This document shows, one piece after another, positions 26,368 to 36,639 of a stretch of 64,000 bases of DNA. The notes under the pieces were generated by a model. It was given only the letters and a program-made list of their open reading frames with translations. It did no database searches and was not told the origin of the DNA. The first letter of the stretch is position 1. The number at the start of each line of letters is the position of its first letter. Both the position numbers and the translations under genes were made by a program. This DNA is from an uncultured Planctomycetaceae bacterium (GTDB lineage: Bacteria > Planctomycetota > Planctomycetia > Pirellulales > Pirellulaceae): positions 62,001-126,000 of the forward strand of contig CALMEE010000008.1 in the NCBI GenBank assembly GCA_937862885.1, read 5' to 3'.

Positions 26368-27171
26368 TTATTCGACAATAATATTCGAATAGTCGGTAAT
26401 CGGCGCTGGTTTTTGCGGATCAATTTCCATCAATGTATGAAGCAACAGTTCGCTGATCAGCAGGTTGCGATACCACTTTCTGTCAGCGGGTATGATGTAC
26501 CAAGGTGCCCAGTTTGTGTTGCATAGCGTGATCGCCTCATTGTAGGCCGTTCGATACTCGGGCCAGCGTTTTCGCTCTTCCAAGTCTTGCGGATTGAATT
26601 TCCAATGGTCGTGAGGATTGTCAACTCGCGCCTGCAATCGTTTGCGTTGTTCTTCATAACTTATATGCAAATAGCACTTAAGTATCCTGGTGCCATTCTC
26701 CGCCAGCATTTTTTCAAACTGATTGATGTGATCAAACCGTTTTCTCCAATCCGCTTCAGGAACAAGTTCATGGACGCGAACCACCAATACGTCTTCGTAA
26801 TGTGAACGATTGAAAATTCCAATATTGCCTCGGCGCGGAACAACATTGTGGATGCGCCATAGGAAATCGTGATCGAGTTCGAGTTCACTCGGTTTCTTGA
26901 ACGAAACGACTTGGCAACTTCTGGGGTTCACTCCTTGCATGACTGAGCGAATTGTGCCGTCCTTGCCTGATCCGTCCATGCCTTGCAAGACGAGCAGCAG
27001 GGCTTGCTTATCCTCAGCGTACAATACCTGGGCAAGTTCCGCCATCTTGGCGGCATTTTTCTGGATGAGCTTTTCGCCCTCTTCTTTTTTGATGCCTGGT
27101 TTACTGATCAACGTGGGGAAATCTTCTAAATCGCAGACGTCCCCAGGAGGCAATTTAAAGGGTTGAAACAT
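26368..27171 (-). CDS. ppk2: Polyphosphate kinase 2 family protein (polyphosphate:nucleotide phosphotransferase)
   Basis: PPK2 enzymes transfer phosphate from polyphosphate to ADP, GDP or AMP. This single-domain protein has 267 residues. Walker A is GMDGSGKDGT at 64-73, the Walker B region is NRSHYEDVLVVRVH near 121-134, and a basic lid follows (QRKRLQARVDNPHDHWKF). A single domain fits the ADP/GDP- or AMP-using short forms; which nucleotide it prefers cannot be read from sequence with confidence. Cytoplasmic. It converges with the desaturase gene and has no obvious operon partner. Confidence 0.94.
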   Translation of the reverse strand: MFQPFKLPPGDVCDLEDFPTLISKPGIKKEEGEKLIQKNAAKMAELAQVLYAEDKQALLLVLQGMDGSGKDGTIRSVMQGVNPRSCQVVSFKKPSELELDHDFLWRIHNVVPRRGNIGIFNRSHYEDVLVVRVHELVPEADWRKRFDHINQFEKMLAENGTRILKCYLHISYEEQRKRLQARVDNPHDHWKFNPQDLEERKRWPEYRTAYNEAITLCNTNWAPWYIIPADRKWYRNLLISELLLHTLMEIDPQKPAPITDYSNIIVE

Positions 27172-27405
27172 TGACGATTTCCTTTGTTACTAAATTCTGC
27201 ATATGGTGATCACAATGAATGGGCGACGAAGCCAACGCGCCACTGTCGCCACGATCATTCTTTGGCAACTGGTCTTCTCTTACAATTGGATGGACTTCAT
27301 CGGCGAGTTGCGTTCATAACACCGCAAAAGACTAATCACTGGATAATCAATAGTCCAGCTGCGGCGACTTGCCGCGTGTTTATTTCCCCTATCGAGACCG
27401 ACAAT

Positions 27406-28539
27406 CTATTCATCAAACAGGCTGCGGAATTCCTGGTATGCTTGGTTTCCAATCTGGACATCGATGTTGGTGGCGAAAATTATCGCTTGATTCCCTTTGG
27501 GCCAGACTTCCGTGTAAACAAACCAAGTCGTGTTACTTCCTCCATGGCCAATAGTATAGTTGTCATTTGCGCGCGACTTGACCACCCAGCCTTTGGCGTA
27601 ATGATTTCCGCTTGCGGCATGATGCAATTCGAAAAATACATCTTGATTCAACAACTCCGGCCCTAGCTTCGTGATACTCGTGCGAAGCTCCATATGAATA
27701 CGCAAAAACTTGACCCAGTCGCGAATCGAACAATGTACTGTACCCGCTGGCCCTAAACTTGGAGCGTTGTCGATTTGCGATGCAACAATCAGCTCACCCA
27801 CTTTGCGGTGTCCCCAAGGCTGTTCTAATGAGCCGCCCGTCGAGGGGGGACCGAAACCTGCAGTGTTCATTTGCAAAGGTTCAAATAATCGGGTTCGAAT
27901 CAGCTCTTCCCACGACTTGCCGGTTACTTTCTCCATCATCAGGCCAGCCAACAGGTATCCGAAATTTGAATAAAGAAATTGACCAGGTTCCTTGGGCGAT
28001 TCGTTAAGACCGTCGATTGCGATTTGCAGTCGATTCTCATAGGTTGCCACGCCTTTGTTCATCCACCACTTGCCATTTGCCGGCACGCCACCTGTGTGCG
28101 TCAAGAGATGATTCAACGTGATCGCGTGAGATTCAAAAGGTATCTTGTCCTTAAGCTCAGGCAGCACATCGATCAAAAGGCTATCCCAAGTAAGCACTCC
28201 GTCAGAAACCAAAATCGCGGCAAGCGTTGAAGTCATTGCTTTGGTGCAGGAACCCAAATGCACGACATCTTGAATTGTGAAGGCTTCTTCGACATCAAAC
28301 TTGCGACGCCCACAGGCTACGAGCCTCTCGATTTCGCCATCACGCACCGTTGCAATTGCTAACCCAGGGAGCGAATATTTTTCACGTAGGTCTTCAGCAA
28401 CCTGTTGTAGTTCAGCATCATTAGAAAATCGGCCTGCAAACCCGCGAAATTCTTGAGCCTGCACGCTGGAGTTTGGAACAAACGCAATCAACCAACAAAC
28501 AACCGAAATTCCCGACATGCGAAGCAGCCCGTTCGTCAT
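27406..28539 (-). CDS. Secreted class-C beta-lactamase-like serine hydrolase
   Basis: A 377-residue protein starting at the ATG at 28539; the frame runs further to 28749, but that part lacks a signal peptide and AAGGA lies ahead of 28539. The signal peptide spans about residues 1-28 (ending V-Q-A-Q). The catalytic S97-C-T-K100 (SxxK) and the tyrosine motif Y-S-N in LYSNFGYLLAG are present. A final HGG-type motif appears as GHGGSNTTWF. The family includes class C beta-lactamases, DD-peptidases and esterases; chromosomal members in this phylum are mostly of unknown substrate. I call it a serine hydrolase and do not claim antibiotic resistance. Confidence 0.9.
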   Translation of the reverse strand: MTNGLLRMSGISVVCWLIAFVPNSSVQAQEFRGFAGRFSNDAELQQVAEDLREKYSLPGLAIATVRDGEIERLVACGRRKFDVEEAFTIQDVVHLGSCTKAMTSTLAAILVSDGVLTWDSLLIDVLPELKDKIPFESHAITLNHLLTHTGGVPANGKWWMNKGVATYENRLQIAIDGLNESPKEPGQFLYSNFGYLLAGLMMEKVTGKSWEELIRTRLFEPLQMNTAGFGPPSTGGSLEQPWGHRKVGELIVASQIDNAPSLGPAGTVHCSIRDWVKFLRIHMELRTSITKLGPELLNQDVFFELHHAASGNHYAKGWVVKSRANDNYTIGHGGSNTTWFVYTEVWPKGNQAIIFATNIDVQIGNQAYQEFRSLFDE

Positions 28540-29046
28540 TTTTCGAAGGTCCTTGAATGAATGGAGTAAAGTCTGTTGGAATTGATATTTTGTCGCGTAA
28601 CGAAACTGGACATTCTCACGTGATTTATGCGCGTTTCTCAGGTCTGCCAAGCATAAACTCGCTCGCCAGAAATTGGAACCCGCGAACTGAACGCTTTGCT
28701 CGAGCATGGTAATTCGCAGGCCACACCTACACGAATTCGGCATGTCCAATTTCCGTCACCCCGGCGGATTGGTACATTGCATTTGGTTCAAAGTGCTCGT
28801 TTTACTGGGTTTCTACCAACAATTAACCCTTGTGGGCGATTCTCGTTTTAGGTAAAATTTTCGGTTCATCCTGCGGGCTTGTCGGCTTTCGCGGTGTATC
28901 TCATGAGCGAAATAACACGGATTGTTATTGCTTTCTTTGCAGTCGATTTCTCATGCGAACTCCATATTTTGGGATTAATTGGCCGACGGTACGCAGACAA
29001 GTGATTATTCAAGACAAACGCAAGCAATATAATTTGGAGTTTGATT
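28540..29046. other. Divergent region upstream of rplM
   Basis: About 500 bases between the serine hydrolase and rplM, read outward. It should hold the ribosomal protein promoter and leader. I looked for a structured L13-type leader but could not identify one by eye. Confidence 0.45.
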
Positions 29047-29496
29047 GTGGCTGGAACGAAGACCTACGTGGCCAAGAACGGTGAAGTGGAACAACATTGG
29101 TGGCACGTCGATGCTGAAGGCAAAATACTCGGCAGGCTGGCGAGCGATATCGCCGTTGTATTGATGGGCAAACATCGTCCAAACTACACACCGCACGTTG
29201 ATACCGGAGACTTTGTTGTCGTGACCAATGCGGACAAAGTTGTTTTGACGGGCCGCAAAGCTGAACAAAAAGAATACACCTGGTATACGGGTTACCCTGG
29301 CTTACGGAAGGAAAACGTAGCGAGGAGATTAAGCCGCCGCCCGGAGTTGATTTTACATGAAGCCGTGCGGAGAATGCTGCCCAAGAATAAATTGGGACGT
29401 GTCATGCTCAGCAAGCTTAAAGTTTATGCCGGTCCGGACCATCCACACGCGTCTCAATCTCCGGCTCCATTCGAGAAATTTTCTCAGATCGACTAG
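29047..29496 (+). CDS. rplM: 50S ribosomal protein L13
   Basis: Ribosomal protein L13, an early-binding protein of the large subunit. It has 149 residues. The conserved [16 protein letters not shown] start, [19 protein letters not shown], and the end [16 protein letters not shown] with [11 protein letters not shown] fit the family. I chose the GTG at 29047 because GGAG at 29036-29039 is at the right distance; TTG at 29041 is too close to it. rpsI follows 65 bases later, the classic L13-S9 operon. Confidence 0.97.
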   Translation: MAGTKTYVAKNGEVEQHWWHVDAEGKILGRLASDIAVVLMGKHRPNYTPHVDTGDFVVVTNADKVVLTGRKAEQKEYTWYTGYPGLRKENVARRLSRRPELILHEAVRRMLPKNKLGRVMLSKLKVYAGPDHPHASQSPAPFEKFSQID

Positions 29497-29561
29497 ACCG
29501 ATTTGTAGTGGCGGTTATTTCAGCAATTTAACACATTTGTATCGAGTATTAGAAACGGCAT

Positions 29562-29975
29562 ATGGTTGCAACCAAAATTGATGCGAAAACAGGAGCGGCA
29601 CTTGGAACAGGACGACGAAAGTCTTCCGTTGCACGTGTTCGAATCAAAGCAGGCTCGGGAAAAGTAACGGTCAACGGGCGCGATTTGCAAGATTATTTTC
29701 CGAACATCCGAGATCAGAACGCGATTCTTGACACGTTAGCCGCGTCGCGTAATGCTGGCTCGGTCGACGTTCAAATTCACGTCGAGGGGGGCGGAATGAC
29801 GGGACAGTCAGGTGCTTGTCGTATGGGCGTTGCTAGAGCTCTAATTAGCTACAACGGAGAAAACTTCGAACCGATGCGCGACGGAAGTTTTCTGACACGC
29901 GACGCGCGGATGAAGGAACGCAAGAAGCCTGGCTTACACGGCGCGCGTCGGGGAACCCAGTTTTCGAAGCGTTAG
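29562..29975 (+). CDS. rpsI: 30S ribosomal protein S9
   Basis: Ribosomal protein S9, whose basic C-terminal tail reaches the P-site tRNA. The protein has 137 residues. It shows GTGRRKSSVARVRIKAGSGK near the start and ends in KKPGLHGARRGTQFSKR, the conserved tail with terminal K-R. It follows rplM and ends at a strong terminator 70 bases beyond the stop. Confidence 0.98.
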   Translation: MVATKIDAKTGAALGTGRRKSSVARVRIKAGSGKVTVNGRDLQDYFPNIRDQNAILDTLAASRNAGSVDVQIHVEGGGMTGQSGACRMGVARALISYNGENFEPMRDGSFLTRDARMKERKKPGLHGARRGTQFSKR

Positions 29976-30045
29976 TTGTCGATCGCGTCGTTCCGTCAAT
30001 CCAAATCCGGTCAGCGCGAATGCATCCTTGAGCACAATCCGCAGT

Positions 30046-30081
30046 AAAAAAAAGCTTCGCAAATATCTGCGAAGCTTTTTT
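30046..30081. terminator. Bidirectional intrinsic terminator between rpsI and the outer-membrane barrel gene
   Basis: Eight A (30046-30053) overlap AAAGCTTCGCA (30051-30061), which pairs perfectly over 11 bases with TGCGAAGCTTT (30068-30078) across a 6-base loop; T residues continue to 30081. With an A-run on one side and a T-run on the other, it can end rpsI on the plus strand and the convergent barrel gene on the minus strand. Confidence 0.93.
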
Positions 30082-30133
30082 CGTCTCATATTCGATTTTC
30101 ACAACGCCCATTCTAAGGCGATGCGATTTTGCT

Positions 30134-31186
30134 CTAGCGTCGCCAGTCGAATCCGAAAGCGATACCAGCCGCAATGTTGCTCTCTACATGTGCGCTCGCG
30201 GGAGCCGCGAAACCGGACAAGTTTGAGTATGGGTTGGCTAGAATTCCCAGGTTGTTGGCGCGAACTAGGCCGTCCCAATGATAGATGATGGTTCCACTTA
30301 GCCGCAGCGAAATGTCACGCGTGACTCGATATTGTACGCCACCCTCGAGATCGAAGAATGGTACAAAGTCGCTGCCACGATTACTGCGAATCCCGGTAAC
30401 ATTGAAGTCGACACCATTGAATACTTCATTGATTCCACTGTAACGCTGTGTGTTGTAAAGTCCGCCCAGCGTGCCGTCGAATGAGAATACCCACCGCGAC
30501 CCAAAGTCTCGCACATACCGAGAGCCAATTTGAGCACCAAATGCGCTATTATCAACTTGTTGGCGGAATCGAGCAGGATCTAAATCGTTGAACGTGCGGT
30601 CACTAATTCCAGTGTAGCGAGCACCGAGGTACGGTTCGATATATCCACCGCTCGATACACTTTGCCGGAACACTCGGTTGATCTCCACGATGTTGTAATA
30701 AACTGTGTCGATATGCTCAGCATTATTTCCGGGGAAGAAACTACCAATCGTATTGAGCCAGCTAACCGAGAAACCGCGATCTGACTCACCCATGTATCCA
30801 AGGTTATAGCGACGCCCCCAATGGAAATCATTTCCACCCGTAACTCCCGGCAATCCGAACTGCGGTTCCGGTCGGCCGATGCTCAGATGCAAAAAGTCGT
30901 ACGCGAAGAAAAATCCAGTCGGTGCATGTACGTGACCATCGACGCCAGTGACATCGAATGGGGACCACATTTGTGCATCGTAATCATACCAATTTTCTTC
31001 TGTGATCGGATTGTCCTGACCAAACGGCCGCGCCGAAGGACCAAGACGAAGACCATTTTGTCCAAATCCACCACCACCCAATGTTGGACCATCCGAGTGG
31101 GTATGGCTCTGATATTGTGCCACGCCGAGCGTTGCGAAAACTGTGGCCAACAATATGCTGTTGCACGCTATGAAAAGTTTATTCAT
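30134..31186 (-). CDS. BBP7-like outer-membrane beta-barrel protein
   Basis: A 350-residue protein from MNKLFIACN at 31186 (ATG codons at 31192 and 31216 are alternatives). The signal peptide ends near G-V-A-Q. The rest has many alternating hydrophobic strands rich in G, Y, R and N, and ends in a strand closing with F-G-F-D-W-R-R, as expected of an outer-membrane barrel. It resembles the BBP7 family common in planctomycetes, whose role is unknown; a structural or porin-like role is possible. It ends at the shared terminator with rpsI. Confidence 0.75.
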   Translation of the reverse strand: MNKLFIACNSILLATVFATLGVAQYQSHTHSDGPTLGGGGFGQNGLRLGPSARPFGQDNPITEENWYDYDAQMWSPFDVTGVDGHVHAPTGFFFAYDFLHLSIGRPEPQFGLPGVTGGNDFHWGRRYNLGYMGESDRGFSVSWLNTIGSFFPGNNAEHIDTVYYNIVEINRVFRQSVSSGGYIEPYLGARYTGISDRTFNDLDPARFRQQVDNSAFGAQIGSRYVRDFGSRWVFSFDGTLGGLYNTQRYSGINEVFNGVDFNVTGIRSNRGSDFVPFFDLEGGVQYRVTRDISLRLSGTIIYHWDGLVRANNLGILANPYSNLSGFAAPASAHVESNIAAGIAFGFDWRR

Positions 31187-31544
31187 CAACATTGGGCAAA
31201 CCCCGTTAAACCCCACCTAATTAACAACTATTGAATGCACTGTTGTGCGCAACGCCACAAACTGATTATGGCTACCGGTAGTATCGGGTACGACTATCGT
31301 AACGGTTGAATAAGAAAGTAAAAATTTGCCGAATATAATCCCACTGAAGCTAAAATGCTGTCACGAAAACGCGGGGAAATCTTGAATTTTGGAGAGGTTG
31401 GCGAGGAGAAGGCAGCCAGCAAGAACATTCCAGTTGCCTCGCAATTAGCGGCAACAGTCCGCCGCCCTAATCAACCCAAATTAACTTGGATGGTCAATCA
31501 AAGGCGCGAGACCCTGAGGCTGCAGTCTGCCACGGACGGCAGGT
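31187..31544. other. Intergenic region between the barrel gene and the dehydratase gene
   Basis: Both flanking genes are on the minus strand, so this region of about 360 bases should hold the barrel gene's promoter. I see no hairpin with a T-run and no small gene with an SD sequence. Confidence 0.45.
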
Positions 31545-32525
31545 TCACCATGGCAACCTGCTCAAATCCACGTTTCCGCCCGAAATAATAACACCAATAC
31601 GTAGATTTCGGTCATTACTTCTCTTGCCGATTTCGATGGCCGCGGCGATAGCTACGGCGGAGCTGGCCTCAATCACCTGCTTTGTTCTTTGCCAAAAGAA
31701 CTTCATCGACCATGCGATTTGCGCATCGTCAATCGTGACGATTTCTTCGACACAATTGCGAATGAATGGCCAAGTGAAGGTTCCCAAGCTTGTCAATAAT
31801 CCATCGGCAATCGTGTTTGGGTTAACCTGAGGAATCAAGGCTCCTGACTGTTTCGAGCGAAATGCATCGTCCGCACCAGCGGGCTCAGCCCCAATAACGC
31901 GGATCGGCGTCGGTTGGCTTCCACACGTCAAACACGTCCCTGAAATCAAGCCTCCGCCGCCGATTGGTGCGACTACGATGTCCAACGCCTCGACTTGCTC
32001 AATCAGTTCCAACGCTGCAGTCGCTTGCCCAGCGATGACTCGCACATCATTGTAAGGATGAATAAATTCCGCGCCAGTGCGGTTCTGGACCTGGGCTGCG
32101 GTCTCTTCTCTCGCTCTTAATGTCGGTTCGCATTCAATCACGTGAGCACCGTACCCAATAACGGCTTCGCGCTTCACCAAAGGGGCATTCGCAGGCATTA
32201 CAATATGCGCTTCGATACCATGGTCGCGGGCAGCCAATGCCAATGCCTGGGCGTGGTTGCCTGAGCTATGCGTGACTACCCCCCGCGCGCGAAGGTTAGG
32301 CGCAATCTCCGCGACCGCATTGCTGGCACCGCGGTATTTGAACGCACCTACGCGTTGCAAATGCTCGCACTTAAAGAACAGGCGTACGTTCGCCAGCGAA
32401 TCCAAGGACTCGGAAGTCAGCACCGGAGTGCGGTGAACCCTAGCCTTTATTCGGGACGCGGCTCGTAGCACATCGTAAAAGCAAAGATCCACCTCCTGCA
32501 CAAGCGGACGCGAGCTAATTTCCAT
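31545..32525 (-). CDS. PLP-dependent threonine/serine dehydratase (serine racemase-like)
   Basis: A fold-type II PLP enzyme of 326 residues, the length of single-domain catabolic threonine dehydratases and serine racemases. The PLP lysine is in GAFKYRGASNAV (about residue 63), the substrate loop is SSGNHAQ (about 90), and the phosphate-binding loop is GGGGLISGT. There is no C-terminal regulatory ACT-like domain, so it is unlikely to be the feedback-regulated biosynthetic IlvA. Likely reactions are deamination of threonine or serine to 2-oxobutyrate or pyruvate, or racemisation of serine. Its neighbour mgtE, 45 bases upstream on the same strand, is not related in function. Confidence 0.9.
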   Translation of the reverse strand: MEISSRPLVQEVDLCFYDVLRAASRIKARVHRTPVLTSESLDSLANVRLFFKCEHLQRVGAFKYRGASNAVAEIAPNLRARGVVTHSSGNHAQALALAARDHGIEAHIVMPANAPLVKREAVIGYGAHVIECEPTLRAREETAAQVQNRTGAEFIHPYNDVRVIAGQATAALELIEQVEALDIVVAPIGGGGLISGTCLTCGSQPTPIRVIGAEPAGADDAFRSKQSGALIPQVNPNTIADGLLTSLGTFTWPFIRNCVEEIVTIDDAQIAWSMKFFWQRTKQVIEASSAVAIAAAIEIGKRSNDRNLRIGVIISGGNVDLSRLPW

Positions 32526-32570
32526 AACTTTTTGACCTGATGACCTTTCTCTTCTCGATAGCGAAAGATT

Positions 32571-33938
32571 TCAAAGGGCTCGGCTAGACAGCATCACAAT
32601 GGCCACAATTAAATAGATCGAAAGCCCCACAAAGTCCATCAAGCTGGCAACTAACGGATTGCTCATCAAGGCGGGATCCCAACCAATTCGTTTGAAAATA
32701 AGTGGCAATGTCGAACCGATCATCGTACCAGCCAATACCACGAATATCAAAGTTATGGGCAATACGAGTGCCGAATAAATATCGGGAACGGAGCCGACAA
32801 TCGTCGCTAATCCGAAGCCCAATAATCCCAACATCAAACCGAGAATCAAACCCATCTTGAGTTCTCGCCACAAGACCCGAGCCCAATCGCCAAGCGACAC
32901 ATGCCCACTCGACAATGCCGTGATCACCAGTGTCGCCGACTGGTTGCCTGAATTGCCACCGCTACTGATCAGAATCGGAATGAAAGCAATCATCCAACTC
33001 CATGTTTTCAATTGGTCCTCGAACCGTTCCAAGAGGAATGTCGTGAATATCGCGCCGGCAAACAGAACTGACAACCACATTCCCCGCTTCCAACTTAACG
33101 TCAACAAATGCGTCCGCAAATAGCTTTCTTCTAGAGGCTGAATAGCCGCAGATCTGTGCGCATCCTTCACCGCTTCTTCGCGAACGGCATCGATCACGTC
33201 GTCGTGAGTAATGATGCCCAGCATGCGGCGCTCATCGTCGACGACCGGGATCGCCAGCAAGTCAAGGTCGGCGACCTGTTCCGCTACTGTCTCTTGATCA
33301 TCGCTGACCCGAACGGCGACAACATCGCGTTCCATCAAATCGGCGATTAGTTTTGAAGGCGTGCGCATAGCCGATAGCAATTGCCTAGCGGAAACAACCC
33401 CGCGAAGTCGGTTAGCATCATCGACGACGAAGAGGTAATAGATCGTCTCAAACGCGTCGGCGCGACTTGAGAGTTCATCCAAAGTTTGTTTAACTGTCCA
33501 CTGCTCTTGCACCAACGCGACTTCCGTCGTCATCATCGCGCCCGCTGTACCTTCAGGATACTGGCTCAAGCGTACCGTCGCACGACGATCAGACGCGGGG
33601 AAGTGACTCAGAATCTGAGTGGTCAGCCCTTCCTCAAGTTCGGACAACAAGTCCACGCGGTCGTCCGCCGGTAACTCATTGAGTAATTCAGCGACATCTG
33701 TATGATCTTGCGTCGTTAAGATATCGATTTGGTGATCGAGGTCAAAATATGAGAAGATTTCCGCCCGCAATTCCAACTCGGCATACTTCAATACTTCCCA
33801 GGCTTCATGCGCCGTCAATCCCTCCATAAACTCGGCAGTTCGCGAAGGGTGCAAGGCATGCACGAATTCGCGCAATTCCGTTTCGTTGCCTTCGGCCAGA
33901 GCCTCTCGAATTTCAGGTAAGTAAAGTGTGTTGATCAT
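32571..33938 (-). CDS. mgtE: Magnesium transporter MgtE
   Basis: A 455-residue Mg2+ channel of the inner membrane. The cytosolic N-domain (about residues 1-130) is followed by two CBS domains (about 135-260), which sense Mg2+ and gate the pore, then five membrane helices from about 285. The loop FIPILISSGGNSGNQSATLVI is the family's pore signature, and the C-terminal GWDPALMSNPLVASLMDFVG is complete. The start is ATG at 33938. The dehydratase gene follows 45 bases after the stop and may be read through from here. Confidence 0.96.
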   Translation of the reverse strand: MINTLYLPEIREALAEGNETELREFVHALHPSRTAEFMEGLTAHEAWEVLKYAELELRAEIFSYFDLDHQIDILTTQDHTDVAELLNELPADDRVDLLSELEEGLTTQILSHFPASDRRATVRLSQYPEGTAGAMMTTEVALVQEQWTVKQTLDELSSRADAFETIYYLFVVDDANRLRGVVSARQLLSAMRTPSKLIADLMERDVVAVRVSDDQETVAEQVADLDLLAIPVVDDERRMLGIITHDDVIDAVREEAVKDAHRSAAIQPLEESYLRTHLLTLSWKRGMWLSVLFAGAIFTTFLLERFEDQLKTWSWMIAFIPILISSGGNSGNQSATLVITALSSGHVSLGDWARVLWRELKMGLILGLMLGLLGFGLATIVGSVPDIYSALVLPITLIFVVLAGTMIGSTLPLIFKRIGWDPALMSNPLVASLMDFVGLSIYLIVAIVMLSSRAL

Positions 33939-34154
33939 GAAATTAAGTTTCTTACAGGCTCAAAGCCAAGTAGGCACCCGCGCGTCAAGTTGGAAAAATA
34001 ACAGGACCGATTTCCGGTAACAGGAATGCCCGGTGTCACCAAACGTCAGAGAATTTTGAATTGGTCTACGGTTCCATTGACACGCCGCAATTGAAAAATG
34101 CAGACGTATCCATGCCAAAAGCCCCTGAATCCAAACCCTCAACGTAACGTCACC

Positions 34155-35306
34155 TTAGGCGGTAACTTGAGTGCGGTTGGCGATGATGGCGTCAAGCTCA
34201 CACTTCAATCGATCTAACACTTCGTCGTACGAAAACGCGCCCAATGCCGCCGTCCCCTTTTTCAAGTTGACGAAGTTCGGTCCACACCACAATCCCAGAT
34301 CGGCGTCATCGGTTTCTCCAGGCCCATTAACACGGCACCCCATGACCGCGATCGTCACGGCATGTTCAGCAGCATAACGCGTCATTTCCTTCACTCGCTG
34401 GGCCAATTCAACGAACGCCTCGTTTTCTACACGCGAGCAACTTGGGCACGAAATGATATTCAACGTGTTCGTGTTGAAATCAACGACCGATCTCACGCGG
34501 CCGGCCTTGATATCTCCCAAAATTTGTCGGCCAGTTTCAATCTCCAACCCCTTTTCTCGATTCGGCACCGTCAATGACACGCGAATCGTATCGCCAATGC
34601 CGTACCCAATCAACTGCTCGAACGCAACGCGTGTCTTGATAATCCCATCTGGAGGCAAACCAGCTTCAGTCACACCCAAATGTAGGGGCACATCAGGGCG
34701 CTGCTCAGCAAATCGCCGATTGACGTCAACGACCTTTTTCGGATCTGAGTCCTTAAGTGAAACGCAATATCGAGAGAAGCCCAACGAATCCAAAAATTCA
34801 CAATGCTCCAGAGCGCTCTCCAGCATTGGCGTCAACGTGTCATGCGGATCGTATTTGCTCTTCTTGTCTGGATCCACGGAACCACAGTTGACGCCAATTC
34901 GAATTGCACAGTCATGTTCTAAAGCCTGCTCGACGATCCAACGCACTTTGTCCTGCCAAGGTTTTTCTCGTTCATGGTGATACAAGTGGCCGGGATTGTA
35001 CCGAATTTTATCGACGTGCGGTGCCACGTCTTTCACCAGCCGATAGTTTTCCTGTAAATCCACGGAGAGATTGGCAATCGTTTGGCGGCGAATTTCTGCC
35101 AAGGCTTCGGCATCCTTGCGACTATCGACAGCGATGCGCACGACGTCAGCACCCGCATCTTCCAGCAGTTTGACGAGCTTGACCGTTTCATCGATATCCG
35201 TCGTTCGCGTGGCCGTCATGGACTGAACGGCAATTGGGTGATGGCCACCAATGGCTAACGAGCCAATCTTGACAATGCGAGTCGGGTTGCGTTTTATTTC
35301 GACCAA
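34155..35306 (-). CDS. ispG: 4-hydroxy-3-methylbut-2-enyl diphosphate synthase (flavodoxin/ferredoxin)
   Basis: IspG (GcpE) reductively converts the cyclic diphosphate MEcPP to HMBPP in the MEP isoprenoid pathway, using a 4Fe-4S cluster. The protein has 383 residues, the compact form. The TIM-barrel part begins [18 protein letters not shown]; the cluster cysteines are in ISCPSCSR and [11 protein letters not shown], with the conserved glutamate in the latter. The N-terminal half has [11 protein letters not shown] and the substrate-binding R-Y-N-P-G-H. The gene stands alone and is divergent from trmL. Confidence 0.97.
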   Translation of the reverse strand: MVEIKRNPTRIVKIGSLAIGGHHPIAVQSMTATRTTDIDETVKLVKLLEDAGADVVRIAVDSRKDAEALAEIRRQTIANLSVDLQENYRLVKDVAPHVDKIRYNPGHLYHHEREKPWQDKVRWIVEQALEHDCAIRIGVNCGSVDPDKKSKYDPHDTLTPMLESALEHCEFLDSLGFSRYCVSLKDSDPKKVVDVNRRFAEQRPDVPLHLGVTEAGLPPDGIIKTRVAFEQLIGYGIGDTIRVSLTVPNREKGLEIETGRQILGDIKAGRVRSVVDFNTNTLNIISCPSCSRVENEAFVELAQRVKEMTRYAAEHAVTIAVMGCRVNGPGETDDADLGLWCGPNFVNLKKGTAALGAFSYDEVLDRLKCELDAIIANRTQVTA

Positions 35307-35432
35307 TTTTCTTTCTCCAAGTTACCGTAAACGCACATGGATTGAATAGCAATATCTGATGACATTCCATTGTCCATTGTTGACCAATCTCGTAAGATCG
35401 GCAATGACAATTATCGTAGCGTTCACACCTTT

Positions 35433-35438
35433 TATAAT
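35433..35438 (+). promoter_or_regulatory. Possible -10 element of trmL
   Basis: A perfect TATAAT sits 18 bases ahead of the TTG start. I see no good -35 hexamer at the standard distance. If used, the transcript would start almost at the SD sequence, giving a very short leader. Confidence 0.35.
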
Positions 35439-35455
35439 ACGAATTGAGGGATAAT

Positions 35456-35926
35456 TTGGCGAACTACGAACCGCGGTTTCATGTTGTGCTTCATCAGCCT
35501 GAAATACCCGGAAATACGGGGGCCATCGGACGGACCTGTGTTGCCTTGGAAGCAAAACTGTGGTTGGTACGCCCATTAGGATTCCAAGTGGATGAAAAGA
35601 CTTTGCGCAGGGCGGGACTGGACTATTGGCAGTACTTGGAATGGGAGGTCGTCGACAATTGGCAGATGTTGCTCGACAAGGTTGCTGGCCGAGTATGGAC
35701 CTTTTCTAAAACAGCAACTCAATCCTTCGATGAAGCGGATTTTTGCACCGGGGATTGGCTTGTCTTTGGCAGCGAGACGCGCGGGCTCCCCTCCAGCATT
35801 CTTCAAAATCCCGATTTTCGTTGTTTACGAATCCCGACGAGTTCGCTTGTCCGCAGCCTCAATCTTTCGTGTGCAGTCGCCGTCGCCGGCTATCAAGTAC
35901 ATCGCTCGATCACTTTGACCCGATGA
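35456..35926 (+). CDS. trmL: tRNA (cytidine/uridine-34 2'-O)-methyltransferase
   Basis: A SPOUT-fold methyltransferase that modifies the wobble base of certain leucine tRNAs. From the TTG at 35456 it has 156 residues, the usual length. GAGGG five bases ahead sets this start; the TTG at 35444 would destroy that spacing. Motifs: VVLHQPEIPGNTGAIGRTC near the start, VFGSETRGLP in the middle, and the knot-forming RSLNLSCAVAVAGYQ at the end. No ATG is available. Divergent from ispG. Confidence 0.93.
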   Translation: MANYEPRFHVVLHQPEIPGNTGAIGRTCVALEAKLWLVRPLGFQVDEKTLRRAGLDYWQYLEWEVVDNWQMLLDKVAGRVWTFSKTATQSFDEADFCTGDWLVFGSETRGLPSSILQNPDFRCLRIPTSSLVRSLNLSCAVAVAGYQVHRSITLTR

Positions 35927-36050
35927 ACGAGGTAGTTGTAAACGGCAATTTCAACGTGGCCATATCTCATTGGGATGTTGGCGAACCGGCCGTTTCACGG
36001 TACCATGAACAGCTGATTTTTTTCAGATATTCTAGTTTGAGTAGCCTGCA

Positions 36051-36590
36051 ATGGACCACGAATTGACAAGTGATACACTCGATTTGACTTCTTTGATTCG
36101 CGAAATTCCCGACTTCCCTAAACCCGGAATTGGCTTCAAAGATATTACGCCATTACTCGCCGACCCAACCGGTTTTCGCACCGCTATTCGCCGGTTTGCT
36201 GACCATTACCGTGATTCCGACATTGAAGTCATTGTTGCCGCCGAAGCACGCGGTTTTATTTTCGCTGCGCCTCTCGCGATTGAATTGGGAGTCGGCTTTG
36301 TGCCAATTCGCAAACCTGGCAAGTTGCCCTTTGATCGGCATTCCTACAGCTATGAGTTGGAATATGGCACGGATACCTTAGAAATGCACATCGACGGGAT
36401 CGAAAGAGACGAGCGTGTACTGATTGTCGATGATTTGTTGGCTACGGGAGGGACGGTAACGGCTTGCGTAAGAATGGTCGAACAGTGCCACGCAACGATC
36501 GTCGGTTGCGCCTTTTTGATCGAATTGTCGTTCCTTGGCGGCGCAAAACACCTTGAACCCTATCCCGTATTCAGTTTGATACAATATTAG
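36051..36590 (+). CDS. apt: Adenine phosphoribosyltransferase
   Basis: Apt salvages adenine with PRPP to AMP in the cytoplasm. The protein has 179 residues. Family landmarks are complete: [18 protein letters not shown] at the start, [12 protein letters not shown], and the PRPP-binding motif [13 protein letters not shown] near 123-135. It follows trmL by about 125 bases, on the same strand, and is followed 49 bases later by a haem-binding lipoprotein gene of unrelated function. Confidence 0.97.
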   Translation: MDHELTSDTLDLTSLIREIPDFPKPGIGFKDITPLLADPTGFRTAIRRFADHYRDSDIEVIVAAEARGFIFAAPLAIELGVGFVPIRKPGKLPFDRHSYSYELEYGTDTLEMHIDGIERDERVLIVDDLLATGGTVTACVRMVEQCHATIVGCAFLIELSFLGGAKHLEPYPVFSLIQY

Positions 36591-36639
36591 ATCGCTCGAC
36601 CACGTACTGATTAAAAACCTCCAGCCAAAAAGACGTAAC

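Noticed and set aside
27406-28539. Naming the serine hydrolase an antibiotic-resistance beta-lactamase
   Set aside because: SxxK and YxN are shared with DD-peptidases and esterases. Nothing in the context points to resistance.
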